The position numbers and the translations under genes are program-made. Below are positions 25,327 through 36,553 of a DNA stretch of 64,000 nt, piece after piece (the first letter of the stretch is position 1; every line of letters starts with the position of its first letter). The stretch is taken from contig OY829326.1 in assembly GCA_963691655.1 (NCBI GenBank), positions 87,847,235 through 87,911,234 on the forward strand, given 5' to 3'. The notes below the pieces were generated by a model. It did not search any database. It saw only the letters and a list, made by a program, of their open reading frames with translations, and had not been told where the DNA came from. This stretch comes from Toxonevra muliebris (taxonomy: Eukaryota; Arthropoda; Insecta; Diptera; Pallopteridae).

Positions 25327-26960
25327 GTAAGTTTCTTATCTACCTTTCTTTCTCCATTCTTTTCTTTCTTTCATAACTTGGGGCTTTGATACAATAGATC
25401 TAATAGGTAGCAGTGCCTGGCTTTCGAGTCGTCCTTCCTTCAAATAATAATACTAAATTCTCCCTAAAATGCGGGCACACGAGAGTGAATTTCGTTAAAA
25501 TTTCAAACGACTTTATCTTCAAATAAAAGACCACTCTTAAAACGATATAAATATAATTCTAAAAATTATTTAAAAATCCGCATCAGTTTATCATTCCATA
25601 GTCAAAAATCTGTGATCAATTTTAAAACAGAAATATTGCAGAGCAGCTTTTACAAAAACAAAGTGTAAAATGTCTAAACAAAAATAGGTCTTATATTTTC
25701 CGTTTTTTTACAACCGTATGTCTGGGTTGCTAAGTTACTTTCGGCATTTCAAGTGAATTTCACAATTGATTCTATAGATATTATTTCTGTAAAAATTTTC
25801 TGGAAGTGTCGAAATAAATTTCTCTAAGAAGAAACAGATAATGATTAAGATAGGGAAGACTATACCGCTTTTGAATGGAGTTAATAGTTTCGTATACTAT
25901 GTTTCAACTTCAAGGCGTTTGAGGGTCACCTATGGGGCTGAAGTTTTGCACAGCCCGGTTTTTTCTTGATTAGAACCAGATTAGTGCAAGGGAGTAGCAA
26001 CATTAGTACTTTTGAAAATTACCAATAGCTATGGCTAAGGGCCACCCTAACATACAGGGCGTATTATTTAACCTGAAACTTTCATATCTCGAGTAATAAG
26101 CTCTCTATGAAAAAAACGGCCATAATCAAAATTTAATCATTCAGCGGGGGGAACCATATTAGTGCCCCTCCTTGTAGGTGAGGTGAGGTGTAATTTTGAA
26201 ATCCTAAATATTACCCCATGCAGAATTTAGAGTCACCACAATAAACCAGCATAGACTACATTAGTGAATGGCCAGAAAATATCTGGGGATCTCTCGAGAG
26301 AGTTGTTTCAAGCCCTAGTGGTTTTTAAGAGAACACTAGTTAAGTAAGTATTCCAATTAAGTATTATCGGAGTAGACAAAACCTATATATCAATCTAAAG
26401 GTGACCGAAGTCCAATGTGACCCTTTAGTGGATGGCATAAAGACGGTTCGCCACCAAATATAATAAATACCTATCAAATTTTCCATCAATCGATTTGGTG
26501 TATGGTGATATTTTTCTCATGCACAGAAACGCGTTGGGTATAAACTACTCTATCTCATCTTTCCGCTTCCCGCGATTTCTCATAATGAGTTAATTCAGTA
26601 TGATTTCATATATAAAAAATAAAATTCAAAAAGAGAATAAGTTCGCTAATTAAAAATGTGATTAAAGCTTTTTCGGTCCTGCTCCATTCCATCCCAATCC
26701 TTGACCACCCATCATCCATCACCTCTTTATATTCAATCAGTTTTACCAAATGAACCTTTTAGCTGTGCTCTCTCACTTTACGAAATTCCATGAGAGTCCG
26801 TCCGTCTTTTTTAGATATTCTCTTTGTTGATTAATGCTATAAACGTTTTCTTTGTGTGGTGGTGGGTTTTTTTTTTTTCGATGCTATCGTTTTTCGATTC
26901 AATTTTTTACGTAATATATTTTAATTTTATCAATGATAGTGATGATGATGATCCACTTAC
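25327..26960. other. Non-coding, presumed Smr intron
   Basis: The stretch lies directly 3' of the Smr donor at 26960/26961 on the minus strand, so it is intronic if the gene continues left. No motif-bearing frame is seen. Confidence 0.5.
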
Positions 26961-27181
26961 CTTTGCCATCAATTGTGTTGTTTCCTTCTGTCGTTGTTGT
27001 AATTGTTGTTGATATTGTAGCTGTTGTTCCGATTGCCGATGTTGTTTTTGTTGCTGACGAAAATGCATCAGTTACACTGTTGTTGTTGTTATTATTGTTA
27101 TTAGTATTGGCAGGATTACTACTAGATAGGGGAGAGAATGAAGCATCTGTAGCTGTATCGAGACGCTTCCGTTTGGGATCA
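26961..27181 (-). CDS. Smr: Smrter corepressor, downstream exon (221 nt)
   Basis: On the minus strand the acceptor TTTCATGCAG precedes 27181, and the donor AAAG|GTAAGTGG follows 26961. The preceding exon ends with two bases (AG) of a codon; adding the first T gives Ser and a fully open frame, SDPKRKRLDTATDASF, continuing through Asn/Thr/Ser-rich sequence to IDGK. PKRKRL looks like a nuclear localisation signal. The exon ends in phase 1 at a strong donor, so at least one more exon must follow. None of the later landmarks of the family (SANT2, nuclear-receptor interaction motifs) is recognised to the left of it in this window. Confidence 0.85.
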
Positions 27182-28783
27182 CTGCATGAAACGAAACGAA
27201 AAAAGTAGAAGATAAAAAATATATAATTATAAATTAAGAATGTTCAGAAAATGAATATAAATACTTTATTTATACTCAATCTCTGACCAAGTCGCGCACA
27301 TTTCAAAAAAAATTTATAACGAAGAAAAACAATAAATTTGCTCCTAATTGAACAATATAATGTTCGACCTGTAATGCTAAATAGGATTGCACATGGACAG
27401 CATTAGGCAAATAGAACAAATATATGCAGTTCTTTAATCCATCAGGTGCCTAAACTTGATGGTTGAGTTGGTAGTCTTTTTCGGAACGTCTAAAAATCAA
27501 TTTCTTTTAGGCTCCCTAATTATTGTAGTGTTACTTGAAGCACACATTTATTGTAGAGTTGGAAAATGGAAAATTTTTAAAACAACTCAGCAATATGTAA
27601 AGCCAAAGTTTGCTAGTACACCTATGGTTATACATATTGCAATCAATATAAAGTGCACTTTAAGAAAAAGTATACTTTTTTTTCTTGACAATAAATATGG
27701 ACCAATTTTGGATTTGTTTTTTCCAAAACAAAAAGCCGTAACTAAAATGAAAAATGGTTCACATAAAATTAAACATATTATATTAGTATTTTTTGTACTT
27801 AATTGAGAAATTAAGAAGGATTTTTAGTAAAATCATGAATAAAAGTTTTTTTTTATTATTTTTTTTTTTTTTACTTTAACAAAAAATAGTTCGGTTTAAT
27901 TCGATCATACTGTGTCACAAACTTTTTTACTAATAAAGTTAATGGTTAAACAAAAAAAATCACTCTTAAAAAATGGCAAATAAATCTAATCTCTTGAAAA
28001 GATTCAAATATTTTGTTTTCTTTTTCATTCAAGTGTGTAGCTACGTCTATTTGCTTAATTAAATGAATGTAGTTACGGCCTTTTGGATTTCATTAATAAA
28101 ACCGTTATTTTTAGGCAAAGAATGGACATGTAGTTTGGGCAAATGCATCATAATTAATCAAAAAGTCGATTTTTAAAATTTGTGTGTTACGGCTTTTTAG
28201 ATTTTAGATGACGATCTGTTCATTTTCATGTCTTAATTTATTCGATTGCTATTTATTAGGCTTAATGAAAGCGACAAAGTCCCAACTGTGTACATAAGAT
28301 AGGTAAATCATACCGCCGTTTCGGAATCCTCCACGATTCAGAATGCTTAGATTACTGAGCTCCATTAAAAGCTCAAAACTGTTTTAAACGTAAAAAGGGA
28401 TACCCCAAAAAGTCGGTCGACCTATACAACTTAACCTAGCAAAATAATAAAGTTGACCCAATAATACAAGAAAAATATAATTACATATTTCTTAAAGAAA
28501 TCCACCTTTCACTATAAAATTTCAATAAATTCCTAATAAAGTTTGGACTATGTTTAAGAGAGCGTAAGATAAATCTTATTAAACAAATAGAAACTGCATT
28601 GCAATTGATGAATAAGCTTATTTTGTGGTGAGTTTCTTCTATTAGTTTCTCCAGTTGTTAGAGCAACGCTGTGAAAGCTTTTAAAACGGTATGTCATTCT
28701 AATCGGAAAGCTTTTTATATTTCTGCACATAAACCATTGAATTCATAACCTAAACTCAACTGCCTTTACTTCATCATACTCAC
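27182..28783 (-). other. Smr intron between the large exon and the 221-nt exon
   Basis: This 1602-nt minus-strand intron begins GTGAGTATGA (after 28784) and ends TTTCATGCAG. The short AT-rich frame at 27456-27806 on the other strand shows no motif and is not called as a gene. Confidence 0.8.
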
Positions 28784-31598
28784 CTAACATCTGAGCATTC
28801 GTTGCCAATGCCGACACCTTCCACTTGGGCTGCTTTGATTTTCTGGCCCAGGAAGTTGCCAGCTGTTGTTGAGGTAGTAGGCGTGGCAACAATATTATTA
28901 TTATCAATCACCATTTCCGTCGACGACGACGAACTTGACGATGAAGTAGCTGCAGCAGTGCTTGAGGCAATTTTATCCACTGCAGCAGCACAAGTAGCAG
29001 TAGCTTTATTCTCTTCATTACCAACAGCAGCCGCAGCAGCAATTGCTGCAGCATATGTAGCAATCTTAATGCCATTTGGTGTTGATGAAGTTGATGAAGG
29101 CGGATGTGAGCTTGTAACTGTTGTTGTCGATGTTGTTGTAGAGACAGCATTGACAATGGCGATGGTTGCAGAAGTGACAGTACTACTAGAAACTGCTGTT
29201 GTTGCTGCTGCTGCTACTGCTGCAGTAGTTTTATCACCCACTGTTTCTTCTACAGCTGTTGTTGTTTTTGTTGTAGAAGCGAATATGTTAGCGGCAGAGT
29301 CATCACTATTCGACAACGCTTCTTGTTTTTTATTCTCCTCTTTATTTGCTGCAGAAGTGACATTGGTTGTGGTTGTTGTCGTTGATGTACTATTGTCACC
29401 AGCTTTCGCTTTGGCTGTTGTACCGTTTGCAGCATCAACCGTCGAAGAGCTTTCAGTTGATGATTTTTCAACATTGGTTTTCGTTGATACTGTTGCTGTT
29501 ACGATTGAGATGTTACTGTTGGTGCTGCTACTACTGCTAATGGCGGTGGTCGTAGTTGCAACGGTTGTTGTTGCTGTTGTAACAGTTGATGCCACTGTTG
29601 AAGTTGGATTTTTCGCTTTTGTTGCCTGTTCTGCTGCCGCCGCCACCGCCGCCGCCGCCGTTCCCTCAGTTGAGTCATCTGTTGTTGTTGCTGCTGCTGG
29701 TGTTGCTTCTTCACTGTTCCCACAACTACTTTCAGTTTTTGTCGCTTTCGCGGCTGCGCTGGCTGCCGCTTTTGCTGCATCGGTAGCAGCTTTTTCTGCT
29801 GCCCGTTCTCGCTCAGCGGCCCGTTCGACTCTCTCCCTTTCCGCCGCCGCTGAACGTCCACCAGTCTTCTGTTGTTGTTCGCGTTGTAATCGCGTCGTGA
29901 CACCCGTCGTCAGCGAATCGATTATACAATGCGTCTGCTGTTGTTGCGTCTTTTGTGGGTTGCGTGAGGAGCGCGTCCGCTGACGTGACTTCCGCAAAAG
30001 TTGTTTGTAGTTCTCCGACTTTTTGCTGAGGTAGTAGTAGCGTACGCAATCTTGCGCCGATTTCCGATCCAAACTGGCGGCAATCGCGCCAAAGTTCTTC
30101 GGGTGTTGTAGAAACTTCTCTTTGAAAATTTCCTTCTCACCTGAGGTCCAGACATTCAGAGCTTGTCGTTCCTTATGTATCGCCACCATGTCTTCGATAG
30201 CGCCATTTTCATTATGATATACGGCACGTCGCTGTCGGGCGTCAAACATCAGTGGTGGTATGACGGCGTACGAGCGCATTTTTTTGTCTTCCATTGCTTG
30301 TTCCTGCAGGCCGTCCATTATCTCCTCCAGATCGGCTTCGGATTTAATGCGCGAGCCAACACGATTGAAACGTTCCTTGTCCTCACGTTGCTTACGCAAC
30401 TCTGTGAAAACCTTCTCAAAGAATTCACGATTCTTGGCTTCGCGGGCCTTACGTTTAGCGCTCGCCTCAGACTTTTCTACACGCTTCTGCCACTCTGTCG
30501 ACATTTGCGTATACGTATCGATCAGGCCGGTGTTGTGCAACCAACGTTCATGCTTTAGTTTACGCACGTGGTCTAGCAGTGATGTACGCATTGTCGTCTG
30601 ATGACTTTTTATCAGCATCGTTATTTCGACAACGTCAAGTGGCTGATTGTATAGCGGCAACAGGTAACGTGGGCCACAACCCCCAAGTATGGAATGTCGC
30701 GCGGCGGCCGTTTTCCGGTTCGCCTCGTAAATTTTCTGCGCCAAAGTTTGCGAACGCCACGCATTTTCTGTATCCACAGCTCCATCGTCGGCTGGTTTCT
30801 TAGCTTGCTGCTCTTTTTGCTGTTTGCATGCCAAGGCAGCTTCCAGCAATGATTTCTCTTTCTTTTTCAGCGTTTCCATTGTGTTTTCGGCACTTTGAAT
30901 ATCAGTGTCGACCTTTTGAATTTGCATAAGCAGATCTTCCTTTGCAGTGCGTCCACGTTCTTCAGCATTATCACTTGGCAGTGTAGGGGAGATTGCCTCA
31001 ACTTGCGGATGGTATCCCTCAGACGACGACGATGACGAGGATGTTGAAACGGCATTTGACGCTATCACTACGTTGGAGGAGGAGACACCGCCACTCATTG
31101 CTGTTGTTGGTGTTGCGCGATTTGTAGGTGGTGTAGAAGCGGGTGGCAACTGGGACGCCTGCGTTTCTACTTTCAACTGTTGCATTGCCGCAGGTGGTGG
31201 TTGCACATGTGAATGCGCGTGTGCGTGTCCATGAACGTGCGATGGCAACACCGTCATATGCTGCTGCGTATGTGAGGATTGAGGCATGTGACTGTTGTTG
31301 CGCCCAGTGTTTGTTTGCACCAGCGATGCAGCTGGTGATGGCTGTCGCTGTTGTTGATGCTGGTGCTGCTGATGTGCATTCGCTACTTGGGGTGGCAGGT
31401 GATTTACATTGCTGGCATTTACTTCACTCAGGCGCATTTTCTTGTAGGGCTGTGGTCCTCCAGGATCCGGTGGACCCTGTGGTTGCTGTGTGTGCTGCTG
31501 TTGTAGTTGCTGCTGCTGGTGTTGCTGTTGTTGCTGCTGCTGGTGTTGGTGTTGCTGATGTTGTTGTTGTTGTTGCTGCTGATGTTGTTGCTGTTGCT

Positions 31599-31641
<43 letters not shown>

Positions 31642-32452
31642 ATGTTGCTGGTGCTGCTGGCGATTAGCGGATGCCACTGCTGCATTCGTTAAATATTCAT
31701 TTGAATATTGCGTGGCCTGTGGATGTTGTGGTAGCAAAATACGTTGTCGCGGGACCATTATACTGCCACCGCTGGAATTATGTGGCGACGGAGCACCACC
31801 CGAATTGGCACTACCTGCGCCGCTGCCGCCGCTAGCATTGCCAAGTAACTGAGCTGCCGACACAGTTTGTCCTGAGGGTGAGGGTTGGTGTGAAAAGTGT
31901 ACCGCTTCCAAATGTGCCCCGCTAACCTGAGGCGGTGGTGGCAATCCGCTGGGTACTTGCACTACACCACTGGACACATTTCCACTCGAAACAGCAGCTG
32001 CTGCCGCCGCGGCCGCTGCAGCACGATGAAATTCCTGAACTTGTGCTGGCGGCATCTGAGGTATTCGCGTATAGGGGCTGTCTCGGTATTGAGCACAAGG
32101 ACCAATACTATACGAACTTTGCTGTATGTATCGGTGCGGTGCCTCACGAACTGCGTTAACGTCAGCAAATTTGGCGTACGTATTGCCAGCGACCGCTGAA
32201 CCAGGTCCAGGGCGGGGTGGGGATAGGGGGCTAGCCGCAGAACGTGAGGTTTGTTGTTGCTGCTGCTGCTGCTGTTGTTGATGATGATGGTGGTGATGAT
32301 GTTGTTGTTGTTGTTGCTGATGATGATGTTGTTGCTGTTGCTGCTGCTGTTGGTGAAGGTGCATTTGCTGCTGCTGTAACTGTTGCTGTGTGGTATGGTG
32401 AGGCGGTCCAAGGCCACCACCCTTCGTGTATGATTGCGATGAGTCAAGCGGC
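28784..32452 (-). CDS. Smr: Smrter (NCoR/SMRT-family corepressor), large exon
   Basis: This 3669-nt exon encodes 1222 codons plus split codons. It opens after TTTTACAG (32453 upward) with PLDSSQSYTKGGGLG, so the first Met (32364) is internal and not the start. In order it has glutamine/histidine-rich tracts (exon residues about 10-65 and 260-310), a coiled-coil region with KVDTDIQSAENTME, the deacetylase-activating/SANT1 core from GPRYLLPLYNQPLDVVE (about residue 590) through NVWTSGEKEIFKEKF and DRKSAQDCVRYYYLSKKSEN (about 765-820), then a long Ser/Thr/Ala-rich tail. Family proteins bridge nuclear receptors to HDAC3 in the nucleus; in flies Smrter acts with the ecdysone receptor. The donor GATGTTAG|GTGAGT ends the exon. 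Neither the N terminus nor the C-terminal half is present here. Confidence 0.9.
31494..31660 (-). repeat. Long polyglutamine-coding CAG/CAA tract in Smr
   Basis: An almost unbroken run of CAG and CAA codons with scattered CAT (His). Mixed synonymous codons suggest selection for the polyQ stretch or old expansion, and not a recent pure-repeat expansion. A second tract lies at about 32240-32390. Confidence 0.9.
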
Positions 32453-32613
32453 CTGTAAAATCAAAAATTGGAAGAAAAACAACCGATTATTAGATTTATA
32501 TGTATTTGAAATATTTAAAGCGAGTTATATAAATATCAAATTGCTACCCAGAATCAATTGATTACAACAACAATCGATAACATTGTTTACTTCAGCAGGG
32601 TTAAAATTCGGGT

Positions 32614-32670
32614 TTAGATTATTCTAAGAAATGTATACTTTGGAAGTATACATTTCTTAGAATAATCTAA
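32614..32670. repeat. Perfect 27-bp inverted repeat with 3-nt loop
   Basis: The 27 bases at 32614-32640 (starting TTAGATTATTCTAAG) are exactly complementary to 32644-32670, around the loop TGG. Beyond the perfect stem, GTTAAAATT on the left is loosely mirrored by AATTTTTAAC on the right. The tight loop argues against an ordinary microRNA precursor. Confidence 0.95.
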
Positions 32671-34564
32671 TTTTTAACAAGAAACACTTTCTAGAGACTA
32701 TGAGTCCTAAGTGCTCATTTTCTTCAGTAATGACTTAGTTTATGTATTTTTGTTTCAATCATTCTAAACAACTTAATGTACTGTGATTCTTAACAACAAT
32801 CCTTTTTTTCCAAAGTGACAACAATGTATATAAGACAGGCAATCAGACGGCTAGGGACCAGGGATCTTCGTGATGGTTCTTACTAGCATTTCATTTTTTC
32901 TTTTTTAGTATAACAGTTTGCTCAACAGTCAGTAAGATCATTGATGAGGAATCGTGAGTTTCCGAAACGACCAAAAATAAGCTATAACTTTACTAGGACG
33001 AAGGCATTCTTTTATAATGGGAAATGGGGTGGCGTGCCTTGAGGCAAAGCTCTGAAATATCTTACCATTACCAAGTTTCTATTACGCAACCTCAGATAAA
33101 AAACTTTACCTCAAATAGAAGATGGAGGAGCAAAAACTTTTCCCATATAGTAAAACTTACTGTCCCCGATACTTTCGTGCCAAATCTGAATTTCTGTTTT
33201 CACTCTCTCGTAAGGATTGCAAGCCAAAAACCTTGGTTTGGTGAAAAACGACCTTTACAGACACTATAATGACTCTGTCGCAACGGAGACTTAGATTACA
33301 TTCTTTGTCATTGCTCAATACTAGCTATGTCTAGATTAAGGATGTTAGGGAGTGTGCTTTTTATTCCCCTAAATGACTTAGCCGGTATAAACCTGGCTCT
33401 ATTAAAGAACTTTTATCACATACTACGGGTACTTTCAAACTGGAAAAAGTCCTAGATATATCTCGAGGTTCTTATTGACTCTAGAGACTTTGTGGTAATA
33501 CTATGGACCGAATTTTTTAATTTATTTTCAACTATCTTTTTATATGGATTTTTATTATTAAATCACATCTTAATCTTTAAAATAGAGATGGAAATATCGT
33601 TGTCGACTACTATCGATAAGTAATAAGCAGATATTCCAACCTATTTAAGCCTTGTAGAAAAAAATCAAAAAATATCCTAAACCTTTTGATTACAGGCAAG
33701 GTGAAGTTTTCATTGTAATATGAAGGTATTAACTCACAATAACACATTAATAGCACTGTACGCCATTTTCTGAAGTTCCGAATGGGATGCTCCGAAGGTA
33801 AAAAGGTAAAGGTTGTCGCAAAGAACAGAAACAGAATTCAGTACATTCATTGAATTTTTTTATTTCTAACTTTTCAGCATTTTCAGAAGTAATGTCTTGA
33901 ACTAAAAGATAATAAATTTATAACATTTATATGTTCTTTTTATTAGGTCTGCAAATAGTTAAAGTAGCAAAAACCAACAGGCAACTATACTATATTGTTA
34001 TGTTTATATGTATACTTAAAAATTATCCGTAGTTAATGAAAATTGTAGAGAAAATAAATATATATGTATATAAATAAATAAATAAACAAAGATGCGCGCG
34101 CATCCACAGTACATCCAAAGTACAAATTTCTTAAACATTGAATATCTCGAAAACTAGGACATATACCTACGAAAAAAAATCTCAGATAAGAATTATTATG
34201 AACTTTTGGTAGATTTTTTACTCTACCGACTGGACTACTATGCACTCCTCTAAAATATATTCTTTCTCCTGTATTTTTTCTTTATATATTTTTCATTAAA
34301 ATTACGGTATTTGAAAACTTGCAACCATTATAATCAACGGCAGCAAGCGGAGGCAGCAATGAAAATTCTCATCAAACTTCAATATATTACTCCACACTCA
34401 AAAAATTGGAAATATATGAAATGTCATTACTGTTATTAATAAACAGCATGGCTCATTGAAAAGCTAAACTCTTTCGCGGACAGTTATCTCCATTTAATTT
34501 AACTGCTTTAGCATATGGGATTTGATTAGTTACTATTTTGTTGTTGTTGCAATAGAAAAAATAA

Positions 34565-35105
34565 GGACATAATAGTTATGACTACAATGAAATAATGGTT
34601 TAACAATTCATCGGAAAAGGATGAGAGCTTGATGGAACTGGCCAGAAAAAAGCTTTGGCATCTACAAAATTCGTGTACAGATTTCTACAGAACTTTCGAC
34701 TGACCAAGGAGGTGTTTGTGGACTTGATCACTATTATAGATGAACTGCTCAAGCAATGCACATGAGCAAGATCAATTCCAAAAATATTAAAATTGGCAGC
34801 AGTTCTGCGATTTTGTGCTTAGAGATATTGGGAAAGAGAATAATCTTGGACTTGCACAGCCCACGGTGTCTGTGGTGTTATCAGAGGCTTTAAATGTCCC
34901 GGAAAATTGTATTTGCCAAAGATGAATAAAATTCAATTATACAAGCAAAAGTATATTTTGCCAATAAAAGCGGAATGCCGGGAATTATTGGTTGGTCCTG
35001 AACCATTTGGTTCTTTCTTCGTCGCCAGAACTTTTGGGGAAATACCCTTTGCAATCCGAGGACTTGCTTTCCATCAATGACACAACTTTCTATAGCTGCA
35101 ATATG
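34565..35105 (+). pseudogene. PIF/Harbinger transposase remnant, copy A
   Basis: It begins with a segment homologous to copy B (TAATAGTTATGACTACAA...GATGAGAGCTTGATGGAACTGGCC). In broken frames it gives FYRTFRLTKEVFVDLI, LAAVLRF, GLAQPTVSVVLSEALN and AGMPGIIG. This is the order of HARBI1-type DDE transposases (helical N-terminal region, SQPTVSxxL, xGxPGxIGxIDGTH). The catalytic DGTH block is not recognisable. Stops and frameshifts make it non-functional. Confidence 0.75.
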
Positions 35106-36467
35106 TTGCTCACTACTTTAAACTTGCAAAAAATTTACAAAATATGATTAAAATTAGTTTTTAGTCTTCAAAAAGCAAAAATAAGTAGCAAAATAGTTCA
35201 ATTTTGAACAATTATTAATTGCATTAATTGCAGAACCATTTTAGGTTGATACTTTCAGATCTTTTAAATCTGGCTGCATTTTATGCAAAAGTTGCACCCA
35301 CCAGCTTAAGATATCATATCACCTAGGTAAACTAGTTTAACCGTGCACTCCGAGGGTGGCATTTTGCCTCGGCTAGCACAAATAATGCATGTATTTAGTA
35401 ATTTATTACTTAAATTTTTATAATTTTTTTAAACGTTTATTTTTTAAATTTGTAAATCTTAGAATTTTGTCATTGTCTTCTTTCTACTTATTTGTATTCA
35501 TCTTGCAAAATGTCTTTGGATTACAAAAAATAATCGATTCTTGATATAAAATATTTGAATATGTTGACAATTTCGATGTGAAAAAGTCAGAAAATAGTTT
35601 TCTCCTCTCTTCTGTTTCAATTGTATGTTTTAAAGCCGTCCAAGTGGTGCATTTCTGTACCTTTTTTAAGTCCTTTTTCATACCATTTTCCGGTACGTTT
35701 ACGGATTTTCACTTCTTAGGTAAAACTTACCGTTTCCTGCCCGCTTTCATATCATATGCGGAAACTTGTGAGAGTATACGTCTATACGGTATTAAAACGT
35801 ACAATTTTCAGACCAAATGGTTTATTGGGTAGTTATACGCAACATCTATAATTGCATGTGATACATTTGCGTCTTTGTAATTGTTTTCCCATACAATTAT
35901 CGTTTCTAATATATATAAATAGAAGCGAGTGGCGAATAAAACTGAACTATTATTTTTTTTTAAATATAATGTGCCTACATGTAGTTATATGCTCCAGTTA
36001 TAAAACATTCCATCTTATATCAAGAATGAAGTTATTTCAAATTTAATAACTTTGTTTAGAGCTCATTTCAGAATTACCTAAAAATCTGACTTAATGCTAT
36101 ACTAAAAATAATATCGCTCGTTTTCTGCAAAACTTCCATAATCCAAAAAAAAGAACAAATTTTTAATTGTTGTTTAATGCTTTACCTTAAGTAAAAAACA
36201 ATCATAAACGATATCTTATGAGAAGTTTTTATAGTTTTCGTGTTCATTAAAATCTTTAAATGCGATCTTCTCGAAAAGTTTCGAGTTAAGTAAGCAAAAT
36301 GACTGTTATTTCATCCTTTATCTTGTGTAAATAATTAAAAACGATAACTTACAAATTCTGTTCGTGAAATCATTACACGCGATTTTCTCTAAAATTTGTT
36401 TTTTAGACTTATGACAGTCTTGCAAAAAGCAGACGATATATGTAGTATTATACAAGTTATGAGTCTA

Positions 36468-36473
36468 TTTATT
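36468..36473 (-). terminator. Polyadenylation signal of the gene at 36554-37708
   Basis: AATAAA on the minus strand, within AATAAATAAATA, about 80 nt past the stop codon. Confidence 0.6.
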
Positions 36474-36553
36474 TATTTTTTTATATTAAGTTTCATAACA
36501 AATCCGTTATTTTAGTTTAGAAATTCAATAAGATTCAAAAGAAAAAGTTAAGT

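Larger units (their letters stand above)
32453..36467. other. Presumed Smr upstream intron with Harbinger remnant
   Basis: The stretch lies upstream of the large Smr exon on the minus strand. It holds a perfect hairpin (32614-32670), a DRE-like octamer TATCGATA (33611-33618) and a PIF/Harbinger remnant (34565-35105). No coding exon of Smr is recognised. Confidence 0.5.

Noticed and set aside
28311..28330. Possible extra SINE fragment (ACCGCCGTTTCGGAATC)
   Set aside because: Similarity to the SINE body is limited to about 17 bases with an inserted T, which is too short to call.
28802..29983. 393-codon plus-strand open frame
   Set aside because: It is the antisense shadow of the Ser/Thr/Ala-rich tail of Smr; its valine/alanine/leucine-rich translation reflects complementing GCN/ACN/CAN codons, and the minus-strand frame has conserved domains and matching splice phases.
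31143..31692. Val/Leu-rich plus-strand frames opposite the polyQ region
   Set aside because: These are translations of the CTG/TTG complement of the polyglutamine tract in Smr.
32364..32452. Smr starting at the methionine at 32364
   Set aside because: The frame stays open 5' of this Met to a clear acceptor at 32453, with family-like sequence (PLDSSQSYTKGGGLG), so the Met is internal.
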